Below are positions 49,156-57,148 of a stretch of 64,000 nucleotides of DNA, in pieces. Numbering within the stretch: the first letter of the stretch is position 1; every line of letters starts with the position of its first letter. A model generated the notes under the pieces. That model saw only the letters and a program-made list of their open reading frames with translations, did no database searches and was not told where the DNA came from. Where the stretch lies: assembly GCA_022482495.1 (NCBI GenBank), contig JAKVPA010000008.1, forward strand, positions 59,406-123,405, read 5' to 3'. Origin of the DNA: Sphaerochaeta sp. Lineage in GTDB: Bacteria; Spirochaetota; Spirochaetia; Sphaerochaetales; Sphaerochaetaceae. Position numbers and translations under genes: made by a program.

Positions 49156-51818
49156 GCTTTCTTCCTTTTGGCCAGAAGCCGCTCCCCGATGGTGGAGACG
49201 TACTTCCAATCCCCTGCGGAATAGCTCTGCCGCTTGATTTCTTCCTCAGACGCTTTGATCAGATGCCCTTCCCGGTCATACTCCAACGTGACGCATCCCC
49301 AGTCATCCTTCTTGTCGGCGTACATGATGGCTCCGATGTTGGCCCTGCGGTCAAACGTACTGACCTGGTCATCCCTGCCGGCGGAAAGGATCACGGTGAG
49401 TCCGAACGGACTGATGGTGAACATCTTGTCCTTCCCATCCATCCGCTGGGCATCCAGCGCCTTGTCGATCAACGAAGCGGACGCGGAAAGCAGCGAAGGG
49501 TCTCCTTCCTTGCACCACGTGAAAAAGCGCCCCTCATGGGTCTTCAGCATCACCAGCGCGTCCCGAAGACGGGAGGGAATCTGCTTGCCATCCAACAGTG
49601 CATCCACCACTTCCGGTTCCTTGGGTGTCTCTTCCACCAGGGTTTCCGGTGCGGGTGCAGGATGGTCGGATGGAATTGTTTCTTCTGAAGAAGTGGCAGG
49701 AGTTTCCTGTACGGGCACCTCGGATGGAATCACATCATGACCGACCGGAGGCGCCACAGGAGATTCCTCTTTTGCTTCCGGTACAGCTTCCGTACCCGGT
49801 ATTTTCTCCACAGAAACCTCTTGCGTAGGTTCTCCCGTTGCTTCGGCCTGGGCGGCTGGAACGGGTTGTTCCTCTTCTGGTTCCGTTGGAGGTGTGACGT
49901 CCGCTTCCGTCTTGTCCTCCACGGTTTCCGCGGCCGCTTCCAGAATATCCTCCCTGCCTTGGAAGAGATCAGGTTGGATGTCTTCGGTCGCAGGTTTCGC
50001 CGGCCAATCGGGATGATTTCCCTCCTGGGGCGGATTCTCCGGCTTCTCCGGCTTCTCCTCCCTTCCTCCGGCAATCTCGGAGAGCAACGTGAAGAACGAA
50101 TACGGCTTGTTGGTCTCCTCGTGTTTCTCCTGAGGCGGCAACTCGTCGTCGTCATGGGGATCGATCATCTCTTTGGTGTCGTCCTCGTCCAACTCGTCAT
50201 CCGTATGCTTTTCCTCCACCTGGTCTTCATCCACCGTCTCTCCGTTCAGGATGGAGAAATCAGGATCATCCGGTTCGTCTGGTTCATCAGGCTCCCCTTC
50301 GTCCTCCACCGGCACATCCTCGTCGGGTTCCGATTCATCCCGGAGAATCGATTCCGCCGTATCCAGTTCGTCGTCATCTTCCTGCCGGGGCGGAACCAGC
50401 CCCAACGCCTCTTTGCAGGCACGCAGCGTATCGGGATCCTGGGAAAGCCCTGCGAGTTGGGGGAACGAAAGGAACAGCACGTTGTCCACCAAGTCGGTGG
50501 GATAGTCATCCACATGGTTCTCATCCACGATGATCACCGGGGTGCGCTGTGTCTTCGCCCGCGCGATGGTCTGTCTTCCCTGGGAGAAGGCAAGGAGCGA
50601 TGCGCGGCCATCCAGCAGAGGATCGACAGGAAGCGGAGGCAGGACGTTCAGTCCTACCTGGGTATCGGAGAAATCAAACAGGGCGTCAAACCCTGACGTA
50701 TTCCGCACGAATCCGGTGGAGCCGAACAACGCGTGGATCATCGTCACCGGCTGCATCACCTGCTGTTCCCGTTCAATCTTCTCCCATTCTTCTGCGGAGA
50801 GCACCCCTTTGGCGAGCACCTGTTCCTTGACGATCCGGGGAAGGTCATCCAGCAGATGGTTGGTGTCAAAACAGAAGAAGTGGCCGGCTGCTTCAAGGAA
50901 CGGCCGACTTGCCGAGACCCGGTCATCCATCGGATACAGGCTGGCGTCGCTCTCATCGGAACACAACGGCACGGAGAGCAACGCAAGGTCTTCCGGGGCC
51001 AAGGATGCGTACCGTGTCACTTCGTACAGGTCGTATCCGTCACGGCGACCCAACAGGGACCGCACCCGCTCCTCCCAATGCTCACGACGCACCACTTGGT
51101 CGACCAGCTCCTTCTCCTCGGCATAGGTGTCCGTGAGCGCACGGAGTTCCTTCAGCTTCTGCTCCATGTCCTTCTTGTAGACACGACTGTCCGCTTCCAA
51201 GGTGTCCAGTCCCGTCCTGCCCTGGGTGACCAACGCGGAGAACGCGGTGAGCAACCCATCCAGACCTCCGGTGAACGTCTGGGAAATGGCATCGTTGAAC
51301 GGCTGCAGGGAGAGCCGCAACGAGCGCACATGCCGGGGGATCTCATCCAATTCCATCGGGGTGGGGAAACAGAACTCCATGACGGAATCCTGGTAGGCGG
51401 ACAACACGCTTCCTTTGACGCCACCCGCGGCGTTCCGCGCCGCCAAACAGGTGTTGTCGATGTACCGGCAACATCTGCGGAACAGATCCTCAAAAAGTTC
51501 AGTCAACCGCCGATACTCTTTGGGAGGGATATTGCGGTCCGTAGCTGGCCCCATCCCGGCAAGACAGTAGGCGTTCTGCAGGAACCGCACCAAGGCGCTT
51601 GCCAGGCGGATCTCTTCATCACTCCCCGAGGAGAGTACCCGATGCTCCTCCCAACAGGCAAGTTTGAGCATTTCCAACGGGGCGTATCGGCTGAGGATCG
51701 CCACCATCTGACGGATGTCGTTGTCCAGATACACCGTCACTTCTCGGATGTTCCGTTGGATCTTGTCGGTGGGAATATCCCCGACATTGCTGAAATCCCA
51801 ATTCTGACTGCTTTTCAC
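49152..51818 (-). CDS. unrecognised 888-residue protein with acidic central region
   Basis: No known family was recognised. Residues 1-470 are mainly helical, with a likely coiled coil about 205-260 (YKKDMEQKLKELRALTDTYAEEKELVDQVV) and a globular part with FFCFDTNHLLDDLPRIVKE and PVIIVDENHVDDYPTDLVDNVLFLSF. Residues about 476-736 are low-complexity and very acidic (runs of E, D and P). A compact domain (about 736-888) ends with TISPFGLTVILSAG, WGCVTLEYDREGHLIKASEEE and a basic tail. There is no signal peptide or membrane helix. GTG 51818 follows AGGTGG. It is coupled to the inositol-phosphatase-like gene by a 4-nt overlap. Confidence 0.75.
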   Translation of the reverse strand: MKSSQNWDFSNVGDIPTDKIQRNIREVTVYLDNDIRQMVAILSRYAPLEMLKLACWEEHRVLSSGSDEEIRLASALVRFLQNAYCLAGMGPATDRNIPPKEYRRLTELFEDLFRRCCRYIDNTCLAARNAAGGVKGSVLSAYQDSVMEFCFPTPMELDEIPRHVRSLRLSLQPFNDAISQTFTGGLDGLLTAFSALVTQGRTGLDTLEADSRVYKKDMEQKLKELRALTDTYAEEKELVDQVVRREHWEERVRSLLGRRDGYDLYEVTRYASLAPEDLALLSVPLCSDESDASLYPMDDRVSASRPFLEAAGHFFCFDTNHLLDDLPRIVKEQVLAKGVLSAEEWEKIEREQQVMQPVTMIHALFGSTGFVRNTSGFDALFDFSDTQVGLNVLPPLPVDPLLDGRASLLAFSQGRQTIARAKTQRTPVIIVDENHVDDYPTDLVDNVLFLSFPQLAGLSQDPDTLRACKEALGLVPPRQEDDDELDTAESILRDESEPDEDVPVEDEGEPDEPDEPDDPDFSILNGETVDEDQVEEKHTDDELDEDDTKEMIDPHDDDELPPQEKHEETNKPYSFFTLLSEIAGGREEKPEKPENPPQEGNHPDWPAKPATEDIQPDLFQGREDILEAAAETVEDKTEADVTPPTEPEEEQPVPAAQAEATGEPTQEVSVEKIPGTEAVPEAKEESPVAPPVGHDVIPSEVPVQETPATSSEETIPSDHPAPAPETLVEETPKEPEVVDALLDGKQIPSRLRDALVMLKTHEGRFFTWCKEGDPSLLSASASLIDKALDAQRMDGKDKMFTISPFGLTVILSAGRDDQVSTFDRRANIGAIMYADKKDDWGCVTLEYDREGHLIKASEEEIKRQSYSAGDWKYVSTIGERLLAKRKKA

Positions 51819-51852
51819 CGCCTGCCACCTACTTGTATAGTATCATCACCTT

Positions 51853-52998
51853 TCACGTTTCCTCAACCGTTTGCAGTCGTGCTTTCAGCACAACGAACAA
51901 AACGGCGGAAAGCGCCGCGGGAAGAGCGTACCACAGGAACATTGCGCGGTATCCGACCGCCTGGATCAACAGACCGCAGGCGAACTCCCCGACCATTCCT
52001 CCCAGTCCGCTCCCCAACGACTGGCACAGGGAGAGCCCCTGGGCGGTATGATCCTTGTGGACGTGAAGCGTGACGAACCGAACCATGGCAGGCTGGAAGA
52101 ACCCGAAGCAGAGGCTGTGGAAGCATTGCCCGATCATCACGCCGGCGACGGAAGGGATCAGGGCGTAGCAGATCTGCCGGACGATGCATCCCACCGAAGC
52201 AAGGAACAGCAACGTAACCGGCTGTACGGATTTCTTCTGCATCAGATACCCTGCGGCAAGCATGGCGACGAATTCCGAGGCGGTGGAAGCGACCTGCAGC
52301 ATCGTCACCCGGTCATAGCCCAACTCCTCGATGGCGTACAGGGGAAGGAACCGGACGGTGGCCAGGGAAAAACGGGAGAGGAAAATGCATCCGATGGCAA
52401 GGACGAACGACGTGTCAAACCACCTGTCCCGAGAGCGGGGTGCGTCCTTCGGTTTCACCCGAGGCGTGTCCCGGCCCATGACCAGCAACGTGGGGATGTA
52501 CAGCAGGGAACCGAAGGCAAGAAAACGGAAGATATCCTGGTTGTCCGACGCCACCGGACGAGCCATCAGTGCGTACACCAAGCTGAAAAAGGTACAGCCG
52601 ATGGTTCCGGCGGAACGGATGATGCTGTAGACATCCGGCTGTCCCTTGCCGAACTGGTTCGCCGACGCGTCCTGCAACGTGAGGGACGAATTGAGGAAAA
52701 ACCCCAGCAGGACAAGCAGCAACAATCCCGGAAGGAATGCTCCCGTCCGGATGAGAAGCGCCATGGCGCCGACGGTGACGGCCATGCACACCAGTTGGGT
52801 CAGCCGCATTTTTCCCGTCCGGTCGACAAACCAACCGGTGGCAACCTGCCCGCCCATCCCGGAGAGCTCGAAGACGGCGAACATCACCCCGATCATCGCA
52901 TAGGAGAACCCTTGGTTCTTCAATACCACCTGCAGGTACATGTTGGTGATGGTGAAGACCGCCTGCAGGAGGAAAAACGAAACACTCTGGGAGACCAT
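51853..52998 (-). CDS. MFS transporter (LacY/NHS-like, 12 helices)
   Basis: A 381-residue membrane protein with about 12 hydrophobic helices (for example GVMFAVFELSGMGGQVATGWFVDRTGKMRLTQ, the family's loop 2-3 motif). The GxxxDRxGk-like motif and the overall layout fit the major facilitator superfamily, perhaps the nucleoside/sugar branch. I prefer ATG 52998 because a TACCAT box ends 7 nt upstream; an in-frame ATG at 53025 is also possible. It follows the radical-SAM gene. Substrate unknown. Confidence 0.85.
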   Translation of the reverse strand: MVSQSVSFFLLQAVFTITNMYLQVVLKNQGFSYAMIGVMFAVFELSGMGGQVATGWFVDRTGKMRLTQLVCMAVTVGAMALLIRTGAFLPGLLLLVLLGFFLNSSLTLQDASANQFGKGQPDVYSIIRSAGTIGCTFFSLVYALMARPVASDNQDIFRFLAFGSLLYIPTLLVMGRDTPRVKPKDAPRSRDRWFDTSFVLAIGCIFLSRFSLATVRFLPLYAIEELGYDRVTMLQVASTASEFVAMLAAGYLMQKKSVQPVTLLFLASVGCIVRQICYALIPSVAGVMIGQCFHSLCFGFFQPAMVRFVTLHVHKDHTAQGLSLCQSLGSGLGGMVGEFACGLLIQAVGYRAMFLWYALPAALSAVLFVVLKARLQTVEET

Positions 52999-53031
52999 GC
53001 CCCCTATGGTATCGGGAAGCGGCATTTGATG

Positions 53032-54195
53032 CTACAGGATCAGGAAGCCTTTGCTGCGCGCTTTTGCGAATTGGGGAAGCGGAAGGGCGTCCAACGAACC
53101 GAACGAGCAGGATTTCCGCAGGTTCACGATCCGCTTGGCGTACTGCGGACCGATGCCCGGGACACGGAGCAATTGGTCCAAACTCGCCGTGCGTACGGAA
53201 ACGGGATAAAACTCAGGATGCGCCTCGGCCCAGACCAGTTTAGGATCCTTGTCCAATGACAGGTTGCCATCCGGTCCGAACAGGATCTCGTCACTGGAGA
53301 AATGGTACTTGCGAAGCAGGAAATCCGTCTGGTACAACCGATGTTCCCGAAGAAGGGACGCCTGTGCGGAGACATCCGTCCCGAACAGCTCTCCATCCTT
53401 GCGCACCACTACCGGAGCCTGGCGCTCTCCGGGAAGATCCGCATCCCCCAACCCCCGCTGGTAGGCGGAAAAGTACAACCGCTCCATGTGAAGGTCCTGG
53501 TACATTGCGCCACAGTACGAGACGATCTCCCGATCCGATTCGTCCCCTGCCCCGACGATGAACTGGCTGGTCGTCTTCACCCGGGGATGGGCGGTTCCCC
53601 TGCCGGTGTGGGAAGCGATGTATTTCAGCGGTTCAATGATGTCCTTGTGGTAATCCTTTCGCTCGGTGAGCAGACGAAAATGGGATGCACCGGGCGTCTC
53701 AATGTTCAGCGAGACGGCAGAAGCGTACCGGAGCGCGGCATCAATGCTTGCGGGAGACGCCCCGGGGATCACCTTCAGATGGATGTACCCTTTGTACTGG
53801 TATTTGGCCCGGAGAATCCGCGCCGTATCGACCAGCATCTGCATCGTCTTTTCCCCATCCCCCATCACCGCCGAGGAAAGAAACAGCCCCAACAACGGGC
53901 GGTGCAATTGGAACTGATAGAAAAAAGAAGCCATCTCAACCGGAGAGACGGCAACCGGCCGGAAATCATTCTGCCGGCGAAGCGGGCAGTATTTGCAGTC
54001 ATTGACGCACCGGTTTCCCAAGAGGGTCTTCAGGATGATGCCCGCCCCGCCACTGGCGGTGGTCATCGGGTACAGCCACCCTTCCCCCGTCTGGTTCCGG
54101 ACACGGTGTTCCCGCGGGTCCTTCGTCCCGCATGCACAGGAAAGATCATATTGGGCATCCCGGGAAAGGATGTCCAGCTTCGCTTGGGTATCCAT
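53032..54195 (-). CDS. putative DNA modification/repair radical-SAM protein (TIGR03916-like)
   Basis: A 387-residue protein. The radical-SAM cysteines lie in CVNDCKYC (Cx3Cx2C) near residue 60, preceded by the Cys-bearing LSCACGTKD. The C terminus is a helix-hairpin-helix DNA-binding region (RVPGIGPQYAKRIVNLRKS). These features match the family called putative DNA modification/repair radical-SAM, whose reaction is not established. Its usual DUF4130 partner is not here. ATG 54195 overlaps one arm of a perfect 9-bp inverted repeat, a likely operator. Confidence 0.88.
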   Translation of the reverse strand: MDTQAKLDILSRDAQYDLSCACGTKDPREHRVRNQTGEGWLYPMTTASGGAGIILKTLLGNRCVNDCKYCPLRRQNDFRPVAVSPVEMASFFYQFQLHRPLLGLFLSSAVMGDGEKTMQMLVDTARILRAKYQYKGYIHLKVIPGASPASIDAALRYASAVSLNIETPGASHFRLLTERKDYHKDIIEPLKYIASHTGRGTAHPRVKTTSQFIVGAGDESDREIVSYCGAMYQDLHMERLYFSAYQRGLGDADLPGERQAPVVVRKDGELFGTDVSAQASLLREHRLYQTDFLLRKYHFSSDEILFGPDGNLSLDKDPKLVWAEAHPEFYPVSVRTASLDQLLRVPGIGPQYAKRIVNLRKSCSFGSLDALPLPQFAKARSKGFLIL

Positions 54196-54219
54196 ACAAA
54201 TGGATACTATCATTTGTAT
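54194..54219. promoter_or_regulatory. inverted repeat over the radical-SAM gene start
   Basis: Perfect arms ATACAAATG (54194-54202) and CATTTGTAT (54211-54219) separated by 8 bp. The site overlaps the start codon and the presumed -10 region (TAGTAT 8 nt before ATG 54195), so bound protein would block expression. The 9-8-9 layout fits a dimeric repressor; LexA is a candidate. Confidence 0.55.
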
Positions 54220-54244
54220 AGGTGTTCTGCAAGATTTTTTGCCG

Positions 54245-55267
54245 TCAAAATGAAGTCGCTTTGGGTTGTCCCCCGAATCGGGAAAGCAGGCCCGGTAACT
54301 TCGTATACGGCAACACGGTATCCGTTCCGTTCACCCCGGCCAACGAACTGGAAGACGCGGCGACGCCCATGGCGATTCCTTCATCCAATGGCTTGCCCTG
54401 CCACGCGGTGTACAACAACCCGGCCAGAAACGCGTCCCCCGCCCCTGTTTTTCCTTTGATGAAACTTTGGGGAAGATCCAACGTAGGCATCTTCAAAAAC
54501 CTGCCGCTCTGTACATCCAACCCATAACAGTACAACGGCATGTGGATGACCACCCATTGGGCGACCCCCATGTTCCGCATGGCGCCCAACACCTTTTTCA
54601 CCGCCGATTCGTCCACACCTCCCTCATGGACGAACGAAATTCCCGTGGCGGCTTCCGCCTCGATCTCGTTGATGGCACAAATATCCGCGTAGGCGAACGC
54701 GTCACGGCAGATCCGCGCGGCTTCAGGTCCCGGATGGGAGACAAGGTCGACCGCGGTGCGCATGCCTTTCTGACGGGCATGATGCAGGATCCGGGCGGCA
54801 TCAGTGCCGTACTCAGGATCCCTTCCATCCATCGCCAAACCCATCAACAGATATTCCAACAGGAAGATGTCACCACCAATGCGATCCCACGGGAGGGTGG
54901 CGTCCGCCATCCGCTCTGCAGAACCTTTCAAAGAAAGAAACGTACGTTCCCTGCTGTCCAGCGAATCGATGATGACGGTAAAGGAGTTCTCCCCTTCCTC
55001 AACCAGCCAATCCAAGGACACATTGGGAAAACGCGTCCGTACCGTATCCTTGAGGAACCTTCCATTGGCGTCGTTGCCAAGAAAACCGGTGACATGAAGC
55101 GGCATGGTTCCATCCAGCCGGGACAAGGATCCAACCACATTTCCCGCCCCACCCATATCACGGGATGTGGCGGTGATCAACGACAGCGTCCCTTCCTTGG
55201 GATACCGCTCCACAGCGTAATGCTGGTCGACGATCAATGGCCCCGCGACAACGATTCCGTTCTGCAT
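54245..55267 (-). CDS. PfkB-family sugar kinase
   Basis: A 340-residue ribokinase-fold kinase. The N-terminal GGAGNVVGSLSRL motif binds substrate and the C-terminal GAGDAFLAG motif holds the catalytic Asp. ATG 55267 follows GAGGGA, 6 nt after the aldolase stop. The pairing suggests phosphorylation of a ketose or ketose-1-phosphate that the aldolase then cleaves (tagatose- or fructose-phosphate type). The C-terminal 20 residues (SSSLAGVNGTDTVLPYTKLPG) follow the usual anion-hole region. Confidence 0.88.
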   Translation of the reverse strand: MQNGIVVAGPLIVDQHYAVERYPKEGTLSLITATSRDMGGAGNVVGSLSRLDGTMPLHVTGFLGNDANGRFLKDTVRTRFPNVSLDWLVEEGENSFTVIIDSLDSRERTFLSLKGSAERMADATLPWDRIGGDIFLLEYLLMGLAMDGRDPEYGTDAARILHHARQKGMRTAVDLVSHPGPEAARICRDAFAYADICAINEIEAEAATGISFVHEGGVDESAVKKVLGAMRNMGVAQWVVIHMPLYCYGLDVQSGRFLKMPTLDLPQSFIKGKTGAGDAFLAGLLYTAWQGKPLDEGIAMGVAASSSSLAGVNGTDTVLPYTKLPGLLSRFGGQPKATSF

Positions 55268-55273
55268 ATTCCC

Positions 55274-56131
55274 TCAGATTTCCAACGCGAAGGTCAGAAT
55301 TGCCGTCTTGACGCATTCCTGCATTGCCTTGACGGCAACATCCGGAATGTCATGGAAGAAAATATGATCGCCAGGATGTTTGGTATCCATCGCTTTTTTG
55401 ACCGCTTCCCCGCCTGCCAGACTCATGTACGTATAGAAGTTGATCTTCCGGATGCCGTTCCGTACCGCCGTCTGGAATTCCTCCTTGGAAAGACCCGAGC
55501 CACCGTGCATCACATACGGCATGTCCTTCGCCTGCCGACATAGGGTGATCCGGTTCAGATCCAGAACGGGCTTTCCCAGATACAGTCCATGGGCGGTCCC
55601 GAAGGAAATGGCCAAGGCGTCGACACCGGTCAGGTCGGCGAACTTCTTCGCTTCCTGGGGATGGGTGTACGTCTGATCCTTGTTCACCGTCTCTGCCGTC
55701 TGTCCGTGCTCCTGGGAGAGAATGTGCCCCAGTTCCGCCTCCACTCCGACCCCCAAAGCGTGCGCTTCATGCACCACTTCCTTGGTGATGGCCACATTCT
55801 CGTCAAACGGCTTGGAGGATGCATCGATCATCACGCCGGTGAAGCCCAGATGCATCGCCTTGGTACAGGACTCGAACGATGAGCCGTGATCCAGATTCAG
55901 GCAGACCGGCACAGACGCTCTTCCGCCATAGAACAGCATCAGATTGATGGCTTCTTCCATCGAGATGTAGGGCGCATGTACTTCCGCCCAATTAAGGATG
56001 ACCGGTTTTTTCGTCTCTTCGGCCGCACCAATGATGGCACGAATCGATTCCATATTGGTGACATTGAACGCCCCGACGGCAATGCCTTTCTGTTGGGCGA
56101 ACTGCAAGACACTCTGCAAGGAAACAATCAT
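55274..56131 (-). CDS. class II ketose-bisphosphate aldolase (FbaA/GatY/KbaY family)
   Basis: A 285-residue zinc aldolase cleaving a ketose bisphosphate into DHAP and an aldehyde phosphate. Zinc ligands are the His of NLDHGSS, AISFGTAHG and VMHGGSG; the catalytic Asp is in the LDHGSS region. VEAELGHILS matches the family's Glu/Gly stretch. ATG 56131 follows GGAGGCG at 8 nt. FbaA versus tagatose-bisphosphate aldolase cannot be separated by eye; the adjacent PfkB kinase favours a sugar-specific route. Confidence 0.9.
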   Translation of the reverse strand: MIVSLQSVLQFAQQKGIAVGAFNVTNMESIRAIIGAAEETKKPVILNWAEVHAPYISMEEAINLMLFYGGRASVPVCLNLDHGSSFESCTKAMHLGFTGVMIDASSKPFDENVAITKEVVHEAHALGVGVEAELGHILSQEHGQTAETVNKDQTYTHPQEAKKFADLTGVDALAISFGTAHGLYLGKPVLDLNRITLCRQAKDMPYVMHGGSGLSKEEFQTAVRNGIRKINFYTYMSLAGGEAVKKAMDTKHPGDHIFFHDIPDVAVKAMQECVKTAILTFALEI

Positions 56132-56152
56132 CCGGCGCCTCCTGGACAGAGG

Positions 56153-56170
56153 GCATGGCAAAAGCCATGC
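56153..56170. other. hairpin in the leader of the aldolase-kinase operon
   Basis: A perfect 7-bp stem GCATGGC (56153-56159) with GCCATGC (56164-56170), loop AAAA. It lies between the promoter and the aldolase start. A further GCATGGC at 56201-56207, partly overlapping the -35 box, could not be in the transcript. Confidence 0.5.
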
Positions 56171-56182
56171 GCCTCGTCTTTC

Positions 56183-56211
56183 AGTTTACCACCGAAATAG
56201 GCATGGCGCAA
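56183..56211 (-). promoter_or_regulatory. promoter of the aldolase-kinase operon
   Basis: On the minus strand: TTGCGC (56211-56206), 17 bp, TAAACT (56188-56183). The leader to ATG 56131 is about 45 nt and contains the hairpin at 56153-56170. Confidence 0.6.
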
Positions 56212-56227
56212 TTTTTAATGAAGGTGA

Positions 56228-57148
56228 TCAAGATGCGGTGTGTACTGTCCGCTTACGGAATGGCAACCTCACCTCGCTGACCGCCAGCCCCAACAACGTC
56301 AGGACGGTACCCCAGATGGCCAGCGGGGTGATCACCTCACCAAGCCAGATGGCCGAGCATACCATGGTGATCACCGGACAGAGGTAAATATAGAACGATC
56401 CCGTAATCGCCCCCAACGCCAGAAGGGAATAGTTCCAGGTGACGAAGCACATGCCGGAGGCCACCACACCCAGAAACAGCAGGTGCTTCAGGTACGGCCA
56501 GCTGAACAGCTGGGCCGTCTGCAGGGGCGCGGGATGGATCAAATTGGCCAGAAGAATCAACACCAGGCCGGGAAGGAACATCAGGCGGGTGGCAGGGATG
56601 ACGGCGTATCCCTTCTCCGTGATCTTCCGGGCGAAGACGGAATAGCCGCCCCACGTCGCGGCGGCGCCAAGGGCAAGGATATCCCCCAGGGGGTTGAGCT
56701 TCAGATTGGTGGATTCGTTGAATGAGATCAACGCGATGCCGGCGATTGCCACGACGAATCCGATGAAGTACTGCTTCTTCAACGGTTGGTGGAACGCCAC
56801 GGAACAACAGAGCACGGTGAATACCGGCGCGATGCTGACGATCACCCCGACGTTGCTTGCGTAGCTGAACGTCAACGCGGTGTTTTCCAGAAAATAGTAC
56901 AGGAACACCCCGAGCGATCCCGCTCCGACAAACAGCCAGATATCCTTGGAATCCTTCAGGCGTATCCGATGCGGCTGGACGACCCACAAGGCCAGGTATC
57001 CGACGAACATCCGGCCGAACAACAGCTGTTCCGGAGTGAGGATATCAAGAAGCACCTTCGAAGAAACGAACGTCACCCCCCACACGAAGACGGTGAACAG
57101 GGCGGAAAGGTGCCCTGCCGCCTTCATGTCCCGGGGACCTTCGATCAT
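56228..57148 (-). CDS. EamA/DMT-superfamily transporter
   Basis: A 306-residue membrane protein with ten helices in two EamA repeats (for example LSALFTVFVWGVTFVSSKVLLDILTPEQLLFGRMF, and WNYSLLALGAITGSFYIYLCPVITMVCSAIWLGE). These proteins usually export amino acids or small metabolites. ATG 57148 overlaps the stop of the aminotransferase gene by 4 nt; a second Met (57127) is possible. The coupling suggests a substrate related to amino-acid metabolism. Confidence 0.9.
   Translation of the reverse strand: MIEGPRDMKAAGHLSALFTVFVWGVTFVSSKVLLDILTPEQLLFGRMFVGYLALWVVQPHRIRLKDSKDIWLFVGAGSLGVFLYYFLENTALTFSYASNVGVIVSIAPVFTVLCCSVAFHQPLKKQYFIGFVVAIAGIALISFNESTNLKLNPLGDILALGAAATWGGYSVFARKITEKGYAVIPATRLMFLPGLVLILLANLIHPAPLQTAQLFSWPYLKHLLFLGVVASGMCFVTWNYSLLALGAITGSFYIYLCPVITMVCSAIWLGEVITPLAIWGTVLTLLGLAVSEVRLPFRKRTVHTAS

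Noticed and set aside
49600..50400. Reading the acidic segment of the 888-residue protein as a separate gene or repeat family
   Set aside because: The frame is continuous on the minus strand and both flanks are ordinary coding sequence; low complexity alone explains the appearance.
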